From assembly GCA_965220365.1 (NCBI GenBank), contig OZ244823.1:2232001-2296000 (forward strand): a DNA stretch of 64,000 nt, written 5' to 3'. The DNA is from Bin80 sp965220365. Its GTDB lineage: Bacteria > Bacteroidota > Rhodothermia > Rhodothermales > Bin80. The number at the start of each line of letters is the position of its first letter. Position 1 is the first letter of the stretch. The translations under genes and the position numbers were made by a program. Shown piece by piece: positions 25,187 to 34,435 of this stretch. The notes below the pieces were generated by a model, which did not search any database, was not told the origin of the DNA, and worked only from the letters and a program-made list of their open reading frames with translations.

Positions 25187-27032
25187 GGAGTGCCCGTATG
25201 CGTTCACGCACCTTTTCGACCAGCAATGAGCCGGGGTATTGGGTGAGCAAGTCGGTGTAGGCCTGGAGTGCTCCGGCAGTATCACCCTGAATCGTTTCAA
25301 GAATCTCAGCATAATGAAAAAGGCTGCGATCACGCAGCGGGCTTTTTGGATGTATGAGTGGAAATTCTCCGAATGCAATGAGGGCATCTTCTGATTGCCC
25401 ATTCAACAAGAGCGCCTCCGCACGCAAAAACCTCGCCTCGTCTGCGATCGGATGTGCGCCCCATTGTGTCAGTATATCTTGTGTAGCCAGCACGGTTTCA
25501 TTCGCTTTTTGCTGACGCAAAAGTAGCAGTGCTTGCGCATAACTCAGTAGAGCCAGGTTTGTGGAGTCAGGTTGGGAACTTTCAAGAAGAAGAACGCGCA
25601 GTGCAATGGCATCATTGGCCGTTTCTTTGTCTGTCTCGTCTCGAATATCACCCAGCTTGGATTGCGCATCTGTAAATTCTCCTGCATAAAAATGGATCAT
25701 TGCCTCCTCAAATTTAGAGCGTGCAAACAACTCATCGCTCGTTTGCGCAGAGAGGCGTGCAAAGATGGTTGCGGCCTGATCTAAATCTCCTTCTTCTATA
25801 GCAAGGCGCCCCAAATCAAACTGGGCCTGCTGGCCAATCGATGAATTTATATGCTGTGTAGCCAATCTTTGCAAGATTACCCGGGCCGTGTCGCGATTGC
25901 GAAAGATATCCTGATGCAAAGCAGCAATCTGCGCCATCACCATCGGAGCTTGCGGATGGCTTGGAAAATCCATCAGGAATCGTTCGTAGGCTTCCAGAGA
26001 TTTTTGATAATCCTCCGGGGATTTATCCGCCCGTTCTGCTTGCAAACGATACATGTCAGCAATTCCTAGGCGGGCCTTCACGAAGAGGTCCTCTTCAGGA
26101 TGCGTTTCGAGTACTACCTGGAATGCACTGCCTGCAACCGTAAACGCACCCGCCTCAGCGGCCCGCAGGGCAAACTGGTAGATCTCCTGGCCGCTTGATT
26201 CATCCTCCTCCATCGCTGTAATCTCTCTATAGGCCCGCTCAAAATCTCCACTCTCCTCATAAAGCCAGGCCAAAAGGTCACGCAATTGCAATAGATCGGG
26301 CTGTACCAAAACGCGTTCTTGTGTGACACGGATCACCACTTCAAGGGCCCCTTCTTGCTGCATATCTCGCCCAAGCCGTCCTCGGACATAGTTCAATTGC
26401 CGTGGATTCAGGGTCAAAAGGTCCAGATATTCCTGGGTTGCAAATTCATGCTGCCCGGTTAGGCTGTACAGGTATGCAAGCTCTGCATGGAACAGGTTAT
26501 TATTCTTGACTACTTGCCTGCCCTGCTTGAGCAAATCAATGGCCTGAACGAGCAGACGCACCTCGACCATGCTATTATAGGCGATCCGATACGCAGTCTC
26601 TCTCTCCAAGGCAGATTCGACCGTTGCATACCAGGAATCCAGTGCCGCGGGCTCATCGCCACTGAGATATAACAGCTGTGCACGTTCCACTGAAAGTGGC
26701 AGCTTCTGAATTTCCTCGCTGCGGGCGATCGCATCATCAAGCAGCAAAATGGCCTCGCGATATTGTTTGGTACTGATATAAGCTTCCTTGAGTGTATCAT
26801 AGATGGTTTTGTGCTCAGGGTATTCACCGTGCAACTCACGCAAGACTACAATGGCCCGATTAAACTGCATCCCCCGCAAGTATCCCAGTGCGAGTAGATA
26901 CCGGGAATTGGCATTGTCGTCAAGCTGTTCCTCTCCAGAAGCTGGTGGGGGACGATCTACACGTTGAGGCTGAGCCAGAACTACGCTGGTCAGGGCACAT
27001 GTACAGAACCAGTAAATAAAAAAGAGACGCAT
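25170..27032 (-). CDS. Exported tetratricopeptide-repeat protein
   Basis: 620 residues. A signal peptide (MRLFFIYWFCTCALTSVVLAQ) precedes many TPR-like helical pairs, for example SRYLLALGYLRGMQFNRAIVVL, AEAGAFTVAGSAFQVVLE and QKSLEAYERFLMDFPSHPQAPMV, spread over about residues 45-600. TPR solenoids act as scaffolds; several Bacteroidota proteins of this layout sit in the periplasm or outer membrane. The last 16 bases overlap the GTG start chosen for the downstream secreted protein, so the two genes are likely co-translated and may act together. Confidence 0.85.
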   Translation of the reverse strand: MRLFFIYWFCTCALTSVVLAQPQRVDRPPPASGEEQLDDNANSRYLLALGYLRGMQFNRAIVVLRELHGEYPEHKTIYDTLKEAYISTKQYREAILLLDDAIARSEEIQKLPLSVERAQLLYLSGDEPAALDSWYATVESALERETAYRIAYNSMVEVRLLVQAIDLLKQGRQVVKNNNLFHAELAYLYSLTGQHEFATQEYLDLLTLNPRQLNYVRGRLGRDMQQEGALEVVIRVTQERVLVQPDLLQLRDLLAWLYEESGDFERAYREITAMEEDESSGQEIYQFALRAAEAGAFTVAGSAFQVVLETHPEEDLFVKARLGIADMYRLQAERADKSPEDYQKSLEAYERFLMDFPSHPQAPMVMAQIAALHQDIFRNRDTARVILQRLATQHINSSIGQQAQFDLGRLAIEEGDLDQAATIFARLSAQTSDELFARSKFEEAMIHFYAGEFTDAQSKLGDIRDETDKETANDAIALRVLLLESSQPDSTNLALLSYAQALLLLRQQKANETVLATQDILTQWGAHPIADEARFLRAEALLLNGQSEDALIAFGEFPLIHPKSPLRDRSLFHYAEILETIQGDTAGALQAYTDLLTQYPGSLLVEKVRERIRALRATNL

Positions 27033-27111
27033 CAGAGCCGTGAACTCGTAAGTATTAAGAGAGTGCTAGGCCGTATTTTGGGGTGCTCCAAGATAAGGGG
27101 AATCACAGATA

Positions 27112-28290
27112 ATGACAGAGCAGCAGCGTGGTATCAGTATCATAGGATCGACCGGATCCATAGGAACGCAGTGTCTAGATATTGTTCGGAGACATCCAGA
27201 GCGATTACATGTGGTAGCACTCTCTGCCAATCGGAGTGTAGATCTTTTAGTAAGCCAAGCTCATGAATTTTCTCCTGAAGTTGTTGCTGTAGCAGATGAA
27301 TCCAAGTTTTCTGAACTTCGGAAAAAACTTCAGGGCACGGGGATTCAGGTGCTTGGAGGCAAGGAGGGGGTATGCAGGTGTGCGACGCTTCTAGAAGCGG
27401 ATGTCGTGCTGGGAGCTGCCACGGGAGTCGCGGGATTGCAGTCGGTTTTGTCTGCTTTGACAGCGGGAAAGGTGTTGGCGTTGGCAAACAAAGAAACCCT
27501 GGTTGCTGCAGGGAATCTCGCAATGGAAGCAGCCCGGGCCTATAGCGCTACGATCATCCCCGTCGATAGTGAGCATTCTGCAGTGTTCCAATGTTTGGAA
27601 GATGGTGGGATCAGTAATGTAGAGAAAATCCTCCTCACTGCCTCTGGAGGTCCTTTCTGGAACAGTGCGCCTCACACGCTTAGCAAAATTACCCCCAAGG
27701 AAGCACTAAAACATCCTAACTGGGATATGGGCCCCAAAGTGACCATTGACTCGGCCACAATGATGAACAAGGGGCTAGAGGTGATTGAAGCCTACTGGCT
27801 GTTCGGGCTTACAGAAAAACAGATCGATATTGTCGTACATCCACAGTCCATCGTCCACTCCATGGTATTGTTCAAAGATGGATCGGTGAAAGCGCAGCTC
27901 AGTCTACCAGATATGAGGCTGCCCATTCAGTATGCACTCAGTTATCCGGATCGGTGGTCACTCCCCAAAGGGCGTATAGATTGGACTCGCCCCCAGTCGC
28001 TGGAATTTCATCCACCCGACCTGAAAAAATTCCCCTGTTTACGTCTGGCAATGGAGGCCCTGGAGGCGGGAGGGAATGCATCCGCCGTCTTAAATGCGGC
28101 CAATGAAGCTGCCGTAGATCTTTTTTTGAAGGAGAAGCTCAGCTTTATGGGGATCCCGCATATGATCGAAAAAGCGCTCAGCGAGCTATCCGGCCCGGTT
28201 TTGGGCACGTATGAGGAGGTCGTGCATGTAGATCAAATTACCCGCCGCTACGTGTTGGATGCTGCCGGGCGGAACACCTTCACGCTGTGA
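27112..28290 (+). CDS. dxr: 1-deoxy-D-xylulose 5-phosphate reductoisomerase
   Basis: 392 residues, the normal size. Makes MEP from DXP with NADPH, in the non-mevalonate isoprenoid pathway. Seen: NADPH-binding GSTGSIGTQCLDIV (residues 12-25), GAATGVAGLQSVL, LALANKETLVAAG, the metal/substrate segment VDSEHSAVFQCL, TASGGPFW, HPNWDMGPKVTIDSATMMNKGLEVIE and VHPQSIVHSMV. It heads a block dxr-rseP-bamA-skp-skp, an arrangement common in bacteria. Isoprenoid output also feeds the menaquinone side chain made with MenA in this window. Confidence 0.97.
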   Translation: MTEQQRGISIIGSTGSIGTQCLDIVRRHPERLHVVALSANRSVDLLVSQAHEFSPEVVAVADESKFSELRKKLQGTGIQVLGGKEGVCRCATLLEADVVLGAATGVAGLQSVLSALTAGKVLALANKETLVAAGNLAMEAARAYSATIIPVDSEHSAVFQCLEDGGISNVEKILLTASGGPFWNSAPHTLSKITPKEALKHPNWDMGPKVTIDSATMMNKGLEVIEAYWLFGLTEKQIDIVVHPQSIVHSMVLFKDGSVKAQLSLPDMRLPIQYALSYPDRWSLPKGRIDWTRPQSLEFHPPDLKKFPCLRLAMEALEAGGNASAVLNAANEAAVDLFLKEKLSFMGIPHMIEKALSELSGPVLGTYEEVVHVDQITRRYVLDAAGRNTFTL

Positions 28291-28328
28291 AGTATACCGT
28301 AGCCGAACAATAATTATTGGTGTTACCT

Positions 28329-29744
28329 GTGAGTATTCTCTGGATTCTTTTCACGTTTATTCCGGCCTTGATGATTCTCGTGTTTGTACACGAGTTGGGG
28401 CATTTCTGGGCGGCACGAGCATTCGGTATGCGGGTGGATCGCTTTTCGATCGGATTTCCCCCGAACATATTAAAGAAGCGTTTTGGTCAGACGGAGTATG
28501 TTCTTGGGCTAACGCCGCTTGGGGGGTACGTTAAAATTGCCGGCATGGTAGACGAGAGCCTAGATACAGATTTCAAGGACGAGGAGCCACAACCTGATGA
28601 ATTTCGATCAAAGCCTCTTTGGCAGCGCATGATTGTGATCAGCGCAGGCGTGATCATGAACATGGTTCTGGCTTTCGTCATCTTTTTTGCGCTCACCTGG
28701 GTGTTTGGGACTAATCGTGTCGCACATATGGAAGACGGAACTATCTATGTCGCAGATAGCTCGGTTGCGTCCGTTGATGTTGGAATGCAGACCGGAGACC
28801 GCCTACTTGCAATTGGGGAATACACCTATGAGCCGGGGGGAGCTGCCATTTCTCTAAACTCACTCCTGACAGACGAACTCGCGTTTGAAGTGGAGCGAGA
28901 TGGCCGGACTCTGACGCTTTCAGCACCGGGAAACCTGATGACCCGGATCCAGGAGCTTCCCGCCGGGGGGCTCTATGGACTGGGGATCTATGCTTGGCCT
29001 AGTACGCTTGGATCCGTTGCAGGAGGAATGCCTGCAGAAGCGGCTGGATTACAGGTTGGTGACCGGATCACCGCCGTGAACCAAAACCCTGTGAAGTACT
29101 GGCTGGGATTGCTTGATCATGTCAAAAATTCGGGCGGAGATTCACTTCTGGTTGCATGGGAGCGGAATGAGGGGCAACGCTCGGTTGCGTATGAGTCCGT
29201 AGTGGTGCCGGTTATGAATCCAAGTTGTGATTATGTGATTGGAATCGGTGTCGCACAGACGCAGGTCAATTATGGACCGATCGAGTCAGCAGGGATTGGG
29301 CTGGCGGACACTTGGGATAGAACGCGAGCGATCATTACCAGTTTATGGCGGATCGTTTCAGGCAAGGAGAGTGTTCGGGATAACCTGGGTGGACCGGTGA
29401 TGGTGGCGAATGTAATCGGAGAGGCGGCAAGGAGTGGAGCACGACAGTTCTGGTTTATCGTGGCCATGCTTTCAATCACGCTGGCAATTGTGAATATTCT
29501 GCCGATTCCTGTTTTAGATGGAGGGCATTTAACGTTCCTCTTTTATGAGTTGATTACCCGTAGGGAGCCGCCTCTCAAAGTGCGAATTTTCCTGCAACAG
29601 GCAGGGATGATCCTGTTACTGATCTTGATGGCATTCCTGATTACCAATGATGTCATCCGTGCATTCAGTTCCGATGGTAATGAGACCAGTGAAGTAGAGC
29701 CCGTAGTCTGTCAAGTTGATGAAACAGAGGCCAGGGCAGAGTAA
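28329..29744 (+). CDS. rseP: Site-2 zinc metalloprotease RseP
   Basis: About 471 residues. The start is unsure: TTG 28317, GTG 28320 or GTG 28329; I chose 28329 because the first membrane helix (VSILWILFTFIPALMILVF) then begins at the N-terminus. The zinc motif HELGH lies in this helix, two PDZ-like domains follow (for example GDRLLAIGEY and AGLQVGDRITAVNQNPV), and the second catalytic motif NILPIPVLDGGHL lies near residue 390. RseP cuts anti-sigma factors and signal-peptide remnants inside the inner membrane. No anti-sigma gene is in the window. The last 20 residues are an acidic tail. Confidence 0.93.
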   Translation: MSILWILFTFIPALMILVFVHELGHFWAARAFGMRVDRFSIGFPPNILKKRFGQTEYVLGLTPLGGYVKIAGMVDESLDTDFKDEEPQPDEFRSKPLWQRMIVISAGVIMNMVLAFVIFFALTWVFGTNRVAHMEDGTIYVADSSVASVDVGMQTGDRLLAIGEYTYEPGGAAISLNSLLTDELAFEVERDGRTLTLSAPGNLMTRIQELPAGGLYGLGIYAWPSTLGSVAGGMPAEAAGLQVGDRITAVNQNPVKYWLGLLDHVKNSGGDSLLVAWERNEGQRSVAYESVVVPVMNPSCDYVIGIGVAQTQVNYGPIESAGIGLADTWDRTRAIITSLWRIVSGKESVRDNLGGPVMVANVIGEAARSGARQFWFIVAMLSITLAIVNILPIPVLDGGHLTFLFYELITRREPPLKVRIFLQQAGMILLLILMAFLITNDVIRAFSSDGNETSEVEPVVCQVDETEARAE

Positions 29745-29877
29745 CTGATGTCATAAACGATTTGTACGAAACGGCAGATTCCCTCCGTTTATGGGTGGTG
29801 CAGAAACAAGAACCCCATCAAAGGGGTTCCACAAAGCTGCGCTACAATACTCTCATTCCTTTTCTGATCGAATCGTG

Positions 29878-32379
29878 ATGCGCACCATACTTCTGCTGTT
29901 CATTTTAACTGTTGGCGTCAATACCGTCGCAGCTCAGGGGCTTTCTGGGAGCTTGCTGGCCAATAATCGTTCTTCTATCCCCGAAGAGCTTGAGATTCTG
30001 GGAATCTCTGTTGAGGGAGTAGAAGGGGAAACCATGCAAAGTTTTGCAATCCGAAGCAGTGGGCTGGCCGTGGGACAAACCGTGGTTCTGCCAGGGGATC
30101 CTGCGATCTCTGAAGCAATACGGAGTATTTACAGATTGCGTGTTTTTTCAGATGTAAAGATCGTAGAGGAGCGCCGGGCAGGAAACGGTGTTTTTCTGCT
30201 GATTCAGCTTACAGAAGAGCCGCAATTAGCAGAGTTTGTATTTTCAGGAATTAAAAAAAAGGATCGCCGGAAGCTTGAGGATAAGGTCAAATTGTTTAAG
30301 GGAACACGTGTTCGACCTGCGGACCTGGAGCGATCCATTCAGGTGATTAAAGACCATTTTGCAGAGAAAGGATTCATGCTCGCAGAGGTGGAAATGAGTC
30401 GGACCCCAGGACCCGAAAATACAGTCAACCTTGAGTTTGCAATTGATCAAGGAGAGAAGGTGAGGATCCGGGAGGTTCTAGTCTCAGGAAACGAAAATAT
30501 CAGTAGCCGATCCGTACGCCGAAAGCTCAAAAAGACAAAGCCCAGACGCTCGATTTTCTTTTGGCGCAAAGCCCGGTTTGATCGTATGCTTTATGAGGAG
30601 GACAAAGTGAACGTCATCAATCACTTTAACTCAAAAGGATACTATGATGCCAGAGTACTAAAGGACTCTGTATGGTTAGATACTTCGGGGGAAAAACCGG
30701 GAATGGTCGTATCTCTTGAGTTTCATGAAGGACCGCAATATCATATAAGAAACGTGGAGTGGGAAGGAAATACGATCTATCCCGATGAAGTATTATCATC
30801 TGCTTTAGGGGTCGAGCCGGGAGACGTTTACAACTCCGAACGGATTGAGCAAAACCTGCACGGCAATCAGGCGAGCAGTGACGTATCCAGCCTGTACATG
30901 AACCGGGGGCACATGCTCTTTCGTGTAGAGCCTGAAGTACGGGTCTTAGAGGGAGATTCACTGGATCTATACTATGACCTCTACGAAGGAGATATTTTCA
31001 GCTTTGGAGAGATCACGATCGCTGGAAACGACAAGACCAAAGAGCATGTTGTGCGCCGGGAGTTGTATACCATCCCCGGGCAGACATTCAGCAGGGAGTT
31101 GATCCAAGAGACGATCCGAAGATTATCCCAGTTGAAGTATTTCGATCAGGAAAAGCTTGGGGCAGGGCCCTCTATTGATCTGGATCAGGAAGAAAAGGAA
31201 GTAAACCTAACCTACAACCTTGAGGAGGTGGGCAGTGACCAGTTAGAGCTTAGCGGTACGTATGGCAGGTGGGGAGTGATTTTAATGCTGCGTTTCGGAT
31301 TCAACAATTTCAGTGTACAGGATTTCTTTAAGCCTGGTGCCTGGCGACCGTTGCCTTCCGGGGATGGTCAGCAGCTCTCTGTCAGTCTCCAGACTAGTGG
31401 GCGACAATACCAAAGCTATTCCCTGGGGTTTACCGAGCCTTGGCTGCGTGGCAGGCCCACCCCGATTGGCTTTCAGGTATCGCATTCTAGATTTAGTGGA
31501 CTGGGATTTTATGGGTACAGCTTCTTTGGTGAAGATGATGAGGATGACCGTGATCTTGGGTTTGCAAATACCAATGCACGTATTTTCTACGAACAGCGAC
31601 TGAAGTGGCCGGATGATAAGTTCAGTACTAGTACCTCATTGGGTTATCAGTTCTATTCAAATCGGAACTATACGTCAGTCCTTCCACTTGGGCGAAGTCA
31701 GCAGGTGACAGTGCGTCAGGCATTGTCACGAAGTTCGGTGGATCATCCAGTCTTCCCGACGGCAGGCTCGACATTTCTGCTTTCAGGGGAGTTAGCACTG
31801 CCTGTGTCGAATTTTATACAGTATCACAAATGGAAGCTCACCACGAGCTGGAACGCGCCGATCTTAAGGAAACTCACTGCGAGTTTTTCAGCAGATTTTG
31901 GTTATATCGGCTCACTCACCGGCGGGGATGTACTTTTCGAGCGCTATGTTGTTGGTGGGTCGCCCTTTGATGTCCAGGGATATCGGAATAATTTCGGGAA
32001 AGATATTATCTATATGCGCGGGTATCCTGCCCGGGTACTTGGCCCTCGTCGCGGTGAAGAAGCCGTTGGTGGCCGTGTATTGAATAAATTCACGTCGGAG
32101 TTGCGGGTACTTGCCGTTCAAACTCCACAACTCACTGCGGCGCCCTATCTTTTCATGGATGCTGCCAACACCTGGGATACGTTTCAAACGTATAATCCCC
32201 GGCAACTTTATCGCTCGGCTGGTGTAGGCGCACGTTTGTTCCTGCCGATATTGGGAATGTTGGAAGTTACATATGGATATAATTTTGATGAGTTTGCGCC
32301 AATCTCAGGTCAGCAATCAAACCATGATGGCTCAAGAAAGTGGTTTTTCCAGTTTACTCTTGGCCAGGGATTCAACTAG
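29878..32379 (+). CDS. bamA: Outer-membrane protein assembly factor BamA (Omp85)
   Basis: About 833 residues from the ATG at 29878, which begins a signal peptide (MRTILLLFILTVGVNTVAAQ); the frame is open to 29791 but the extra residues are not signal-like. POTRA repeats follow (LEILGISVEGVEG, FVFSGIKKKDRRKLEDKV, REVLVSGNENISSRSVRRKL, IRNVEWEGNTIYPDEVLSSALGVEPGDVYNSERI, FGEITIAGNDKTKEHVV given in pieces), five in all, then the Omp85 barrel with VVGGSPFDVQGYRN and YMRGYPARVLGP, ending in a C-terminal aromatic strand. Central beta-barrel insertase. Confidence 0.96.
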   Translation: MRTILLLFILTVGVNTVAAQGLSGSLLANNRSSIPEELEILGISVEGVEGETMQSFAIRSSGLAVGQTVVLPGDPAISEAIRSIYRLRVFSDVKIVEERRAGNGVFLLIQLTEEPQLAEFVFSGIKKKDRRKLEDKVKLFKGTRVRPADLERSIQVIKDHFAEKGFMLAEVEMSRTPGPENTVNLEFAIDQGEKVRIREVLVSGNENISSRSVRRKLKKTKPRRSIFFWRKARFDRMLYEEDKVNVINHFNSKGYYDARVLKDSVWLDTSGEKPGMVVSLEFHEGPQYHIRNVEWEGNTIYPDEVLSSALGVEPGDVYNSERIEQNLHGNQASSDVSSLYMNRGHMLFRVEPEVRVLEGDSLDLYYDLYEGDIFSFGEITIAGNDKTKEHVVRRELYTIPGQTFSRELIQETIRRLSQLKYFDQEKLGAGPSIDLDQEEKEVNLTYNLEEVGSDQLELSGTYGRWGVILMLRFGFNNFSVQDFFKPGAWRPLPSGDGQQLSVSLQTSGRQYQSYSLGFTEPWLRGRPTPIGFQVSHSRFSGLGFYGYSFFGEDDEDDRDLGFANTNARIFYEQRLKWPDDKFSTSTSLGYQFYSNRNYTSVLPLGRSQQVTVRQALSRSSVDHPVFPTAGSTFLLSGELALPVSNFIQYHKWKLTTSWNAPILRKLTASFSADFGYIGSLTGGDVLFERYVVGGSPFDVQGYRNNFGKDIIYMRGYPARVLGPRRGEEAVGGRVLNKFTSELRVLAVQTPQLTAAPYLFMDAANTWDTFQTYNPRQLYRSAGVGARLFLPILGMLEVTYGYNFDEFAPISGQQSNHDGSRKWFFQFTLGQGFN

Positions 32380-32404
32380 ATTTATATATCAACCGTCACA
32401 CGTA

Positions 32405-32944
32405 ATGAGAACGCTATTCAGTTTTGGATTGCTTTTCGTGTGGACCGTTACTGCGGTTCTCGCGCAGCAGAAAATCGCCTACGTTGATTCGGATTTGATT
32501 TACGAAAATTATCCAGAGTTCTCAACCGCACAGCAGTCCTTGGATCGGGTTGCTGATCAGTGGGAACAGGATCTTGCCGAGCGTCAGGACAGACTGGACG
32601 AGATGTTTCAGGAGTATCAGGCTCGGGAACTGTTATACACTGCCGAGTCACGTCAGCAAAAACAAAATGAAATCATTGCAGCAGAAGAGGAACTGGAGCG
32701 TTTACGGCGGCAATATTTCGGGCCGGAAGGTCAGTTATTTGAACAACAAGAGCAGATCCTGCGTCCGATTCAGGAAAAAGTTCTGATCGCGATTGAAGAG
32801 GTGGCAGAGGCGGAGGGTTATGATTACGTATTTGACCGAGGCGGTGATTTTGTTTTTTTATACACGAATGAAAAGCTCGACATTACGGATCTCGTTCTCG
32901 AGGAGTTGGGCATTGATATCACCCGCACCACTCTTGGGCGGTAA
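32405..32944 (+). CDS. skp: OmpH/Skp family periplasmic chaperone (first copy)
   Basis: 179 residues from the ATG at 32405 (MRTLFSFGLLFVWTVTAVLAQ, signal peptide). Mature protein begins QKIAYVDSDLIYENYPEF, the OmpH start motif, followed by a long coiled-coil hairpin (about 45-130) with DLAERQDRLDEMFQEYQAREL and EEELERLRRQYFGPEGQLFEQQ, and closes with EAEGYDYVFDRGGDFVFLYTNEKLDITDLVLEELG, a typical OmpH end. It binds unfolded outer-membrane proteins on the way to BamA, encoded directly upstream. A second copy follows after 31 bp. Confidence 0.93.
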   Translation: MRTLFSFGLLFVWTVTAVLAQQKIAYVDSDLIYENYPEFSTAQQSLDRVADQWEQDLAERQDRLDEMFQEYQARELLYTAESRQQKQNEIIAAEEELERLRRQYFGPEGQLFEQQEQILRPIQEKVLIAIEEVAEAEGYDYVFDRGGDFVFLYTNEKLDITDLVLEELGIDITRTTLGR

Positions 32945-32975
32945 GCTTCACACTTTAAATAAATTAAATAATCTT

Positions 32976-33560
32976 ATGCGACTATTTTCGCTTAAACGCA
33001 GCCCCGATTATCTTCTCGCTGTGTTATTTCTTGGTTTTGCAACTGCCGCACAGGCGCAACAGCTTCCAGCCCTGCGGATTGGCTACACAGACCACGAGGT
33101 ATTGATCTCGAATATGCCTCAAACTCGAACAATCCAGGAGGAGTTGCAGGCGGAGCTGGAGAGTGGGCAGCGGATTCTTCAAAGTATGCAGGACGATCTC
33201 GCTGGCAAGGTGGATCGCTATCAAAAGCAGCAGGCTTTATTATCGGAGGAGCGTCGGCAGGAACGTCAGCAGGAACTGATTTCTTTGGAAGAGGAACTCC
33301 GCAACAAAGCTGCAGAGTTGGAGCAGGGTCTCGTGCAGCGCGAGCTGGATCTCATGGGACCAATCTACCAGCAGGTAGATACAGCAATACAAACAATTGC
33401 CGCCGAGAAAAATCTTGATCTTGTACTTCGCACTCAGGCAGGACCAGCACAGCCGATCTTGCTCTACGTGAACGAAGACCGGATTACGGATATTACTCTT
33501 GAGGTTGCTCGGGAGTTAGGGATTGATGTTGATGCGGCGATGCAGGCTGCGGGCAACTAA
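32976..33560 (+). CDS. skp: OmpH/Skp family periplasmic chaperone (second copy)
   Basis: 194 residues from the ATG at 32976 (MRLFSLKRSPDYLLAVLFLGFATAAQAQ, signal peptide). Mature start PALRIGYTDHEVLISNMPQT, coiled-coil about residues 55-130 (VDRYQKQQALLSEERRQERQ, EEELRNKAAELEQGL), then VDTAIQTIAAEKNLDLVLRTQAG and ITDITLEVARELGIDVD at the end. It is clearly a divergent paralogue of the preceding gene; two Skp genes after bamA are the rule in Bacteroidota. An A/T-rich 31-bp gap separates them. Confidence 0.93.
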   Translation: MRLFSLKRSPDYLLAVLFLGFATAAQAQQLPALRIGYTDHEVLISNMPQTRTIQEELQAELESGQRILQSMQDDLAGKVDRYQKQQALLSEERRQERQQELISLEEELRNKAAELEQGLVQRELDLMGPIYQQVDTAIQTIAAEKNLDLVLRTQAGPAQPILLYVNEDRITDITLEVARELGIDVDAAMQAAGN

Positions 33561-33604
33561 CGTGCCTTTGCAAATCGCCTCCGACGAAATAGCCCCCCAC
33601 TTTC

Positions 33605-34411
33605 ATGGAAGGCGTTAGGCGGGTCACGACCCAGACGTTTCGCCAGATGAAGGGTGCCGGCATCCCGATTGCGATGCTTACGGCATACGACTACACCATG
33701 GCACGCATACTGGACAGTGCAGGTGTGGATGCTCTCCTGGTAGGCGATTCGGCATCAAATGTCGTGGCTGGGCACGAAACGACCCTTCCAATCACGCTGG
33801 AGCACATGATTTATCATGCTCAGTGTGTCGTTCGAGCCGTAAAGCGAGCTCTTGTCATTGTGGATCTGCCATTTGGCGCCTATCAGGGAAACAGCAAAGA
33901 AGCATTGATTTCCTCAATTCGTGTGATGAAGGAGGCTGGAGCACACGCAGTAAAGATAGAGGGAGGAAAGGCTGTTGTACCTACGATGGAGCGAATCCTT
34001 CAGGCAGGAATCCCGGTTATGGGGCATCTGGGGTTGACCCCCCAAAGTATTTACCGATTTGGGACTTACAAGGTGCGTGCCAGAGAGCCAGAGGAGGCCG
34101 ATCAGCTCCGGCAGGATGCGCTTGCACTCGAGAAAGCGGGCTGCTTTGCCATTGTGTTAGAGAAAATTCCTGCTAAGTTAGCTGGGGAGATCTCGGCATC
34201 CTTGAGCATTCCAACGATTGGTATTGGAGCAGGGAATGCATGTGATGGTCAAATACTGGTGATCCACGATGCACTGGGATTAAATGATGATTTCCATCCA
34301 CGTTTTGTCCGCCGCTATGCGAACCTGATAGATTCGATTTCAGAATCTGTTAAGAATTATGTTGAGGATGTACGGAGTCATTCTTTTCCATCATCCGAGG
34401 AGAGTTATTAG
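33605..34411 (+). CDS. panB: 3-methyl-2-oxobutanoate hydroxymethyltransferase (ketopantoate hydroxymethyltransferase)
   Basis: 268 residues. Adds a hydroxymethyl group from methylene-tetrahydrofolate to alpha-ketoisovalerate, first step to pantothenate and CoA. Seen: AMLTAYDYTMARILDSAG, DALLVGDSASNVVAGHETTLP with the metal Asp, IVDLPFGAYQGN, AVKIEGG, MGHLGLTPQS, EKAGCFAIVLEKIP with the catalytic Glu, and IPTIGIGAGNACDGQILVIHDALGL. Length and all motifs are canonical. Other pan genes are not in the window. surE follows after 24 bp. Confidence 0.97.
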   Translation: MEGVRRVTTQTFRQMKGAGIPIAMLTAYDYTMARILDSAGVDALLVGDSASNVVAGHETTLPITLEHMIYHAQCVVRAVKRALVIVDLPFGAYQGNSKEALISSIRVMKEAGAHAVKIEGGKAVVPTMERILQAGIPVMGHLGLTPQSIYRFGTYKVRAREPEEADQLRQDALALEKAGCFAIVLEKIPAKLAGEISASLSIPTIGIGAGNACDGQILVIHDALGLNDDFHPRFVRRYANLIDSISESVKNYVEDVRSHSFPSSEESY

Positions 34412-34435
34412 TTTGCGGATTTTCATTAAGAATTA

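Noticed and set aside
23921..25402. Long form of the secreted protein starting at 25402
   Set aside because: The first 70 or so residues overlap the TPR gene in another frame and contain no signal peptide at their start; the GTG at 25186 gives a normal signal peptide.
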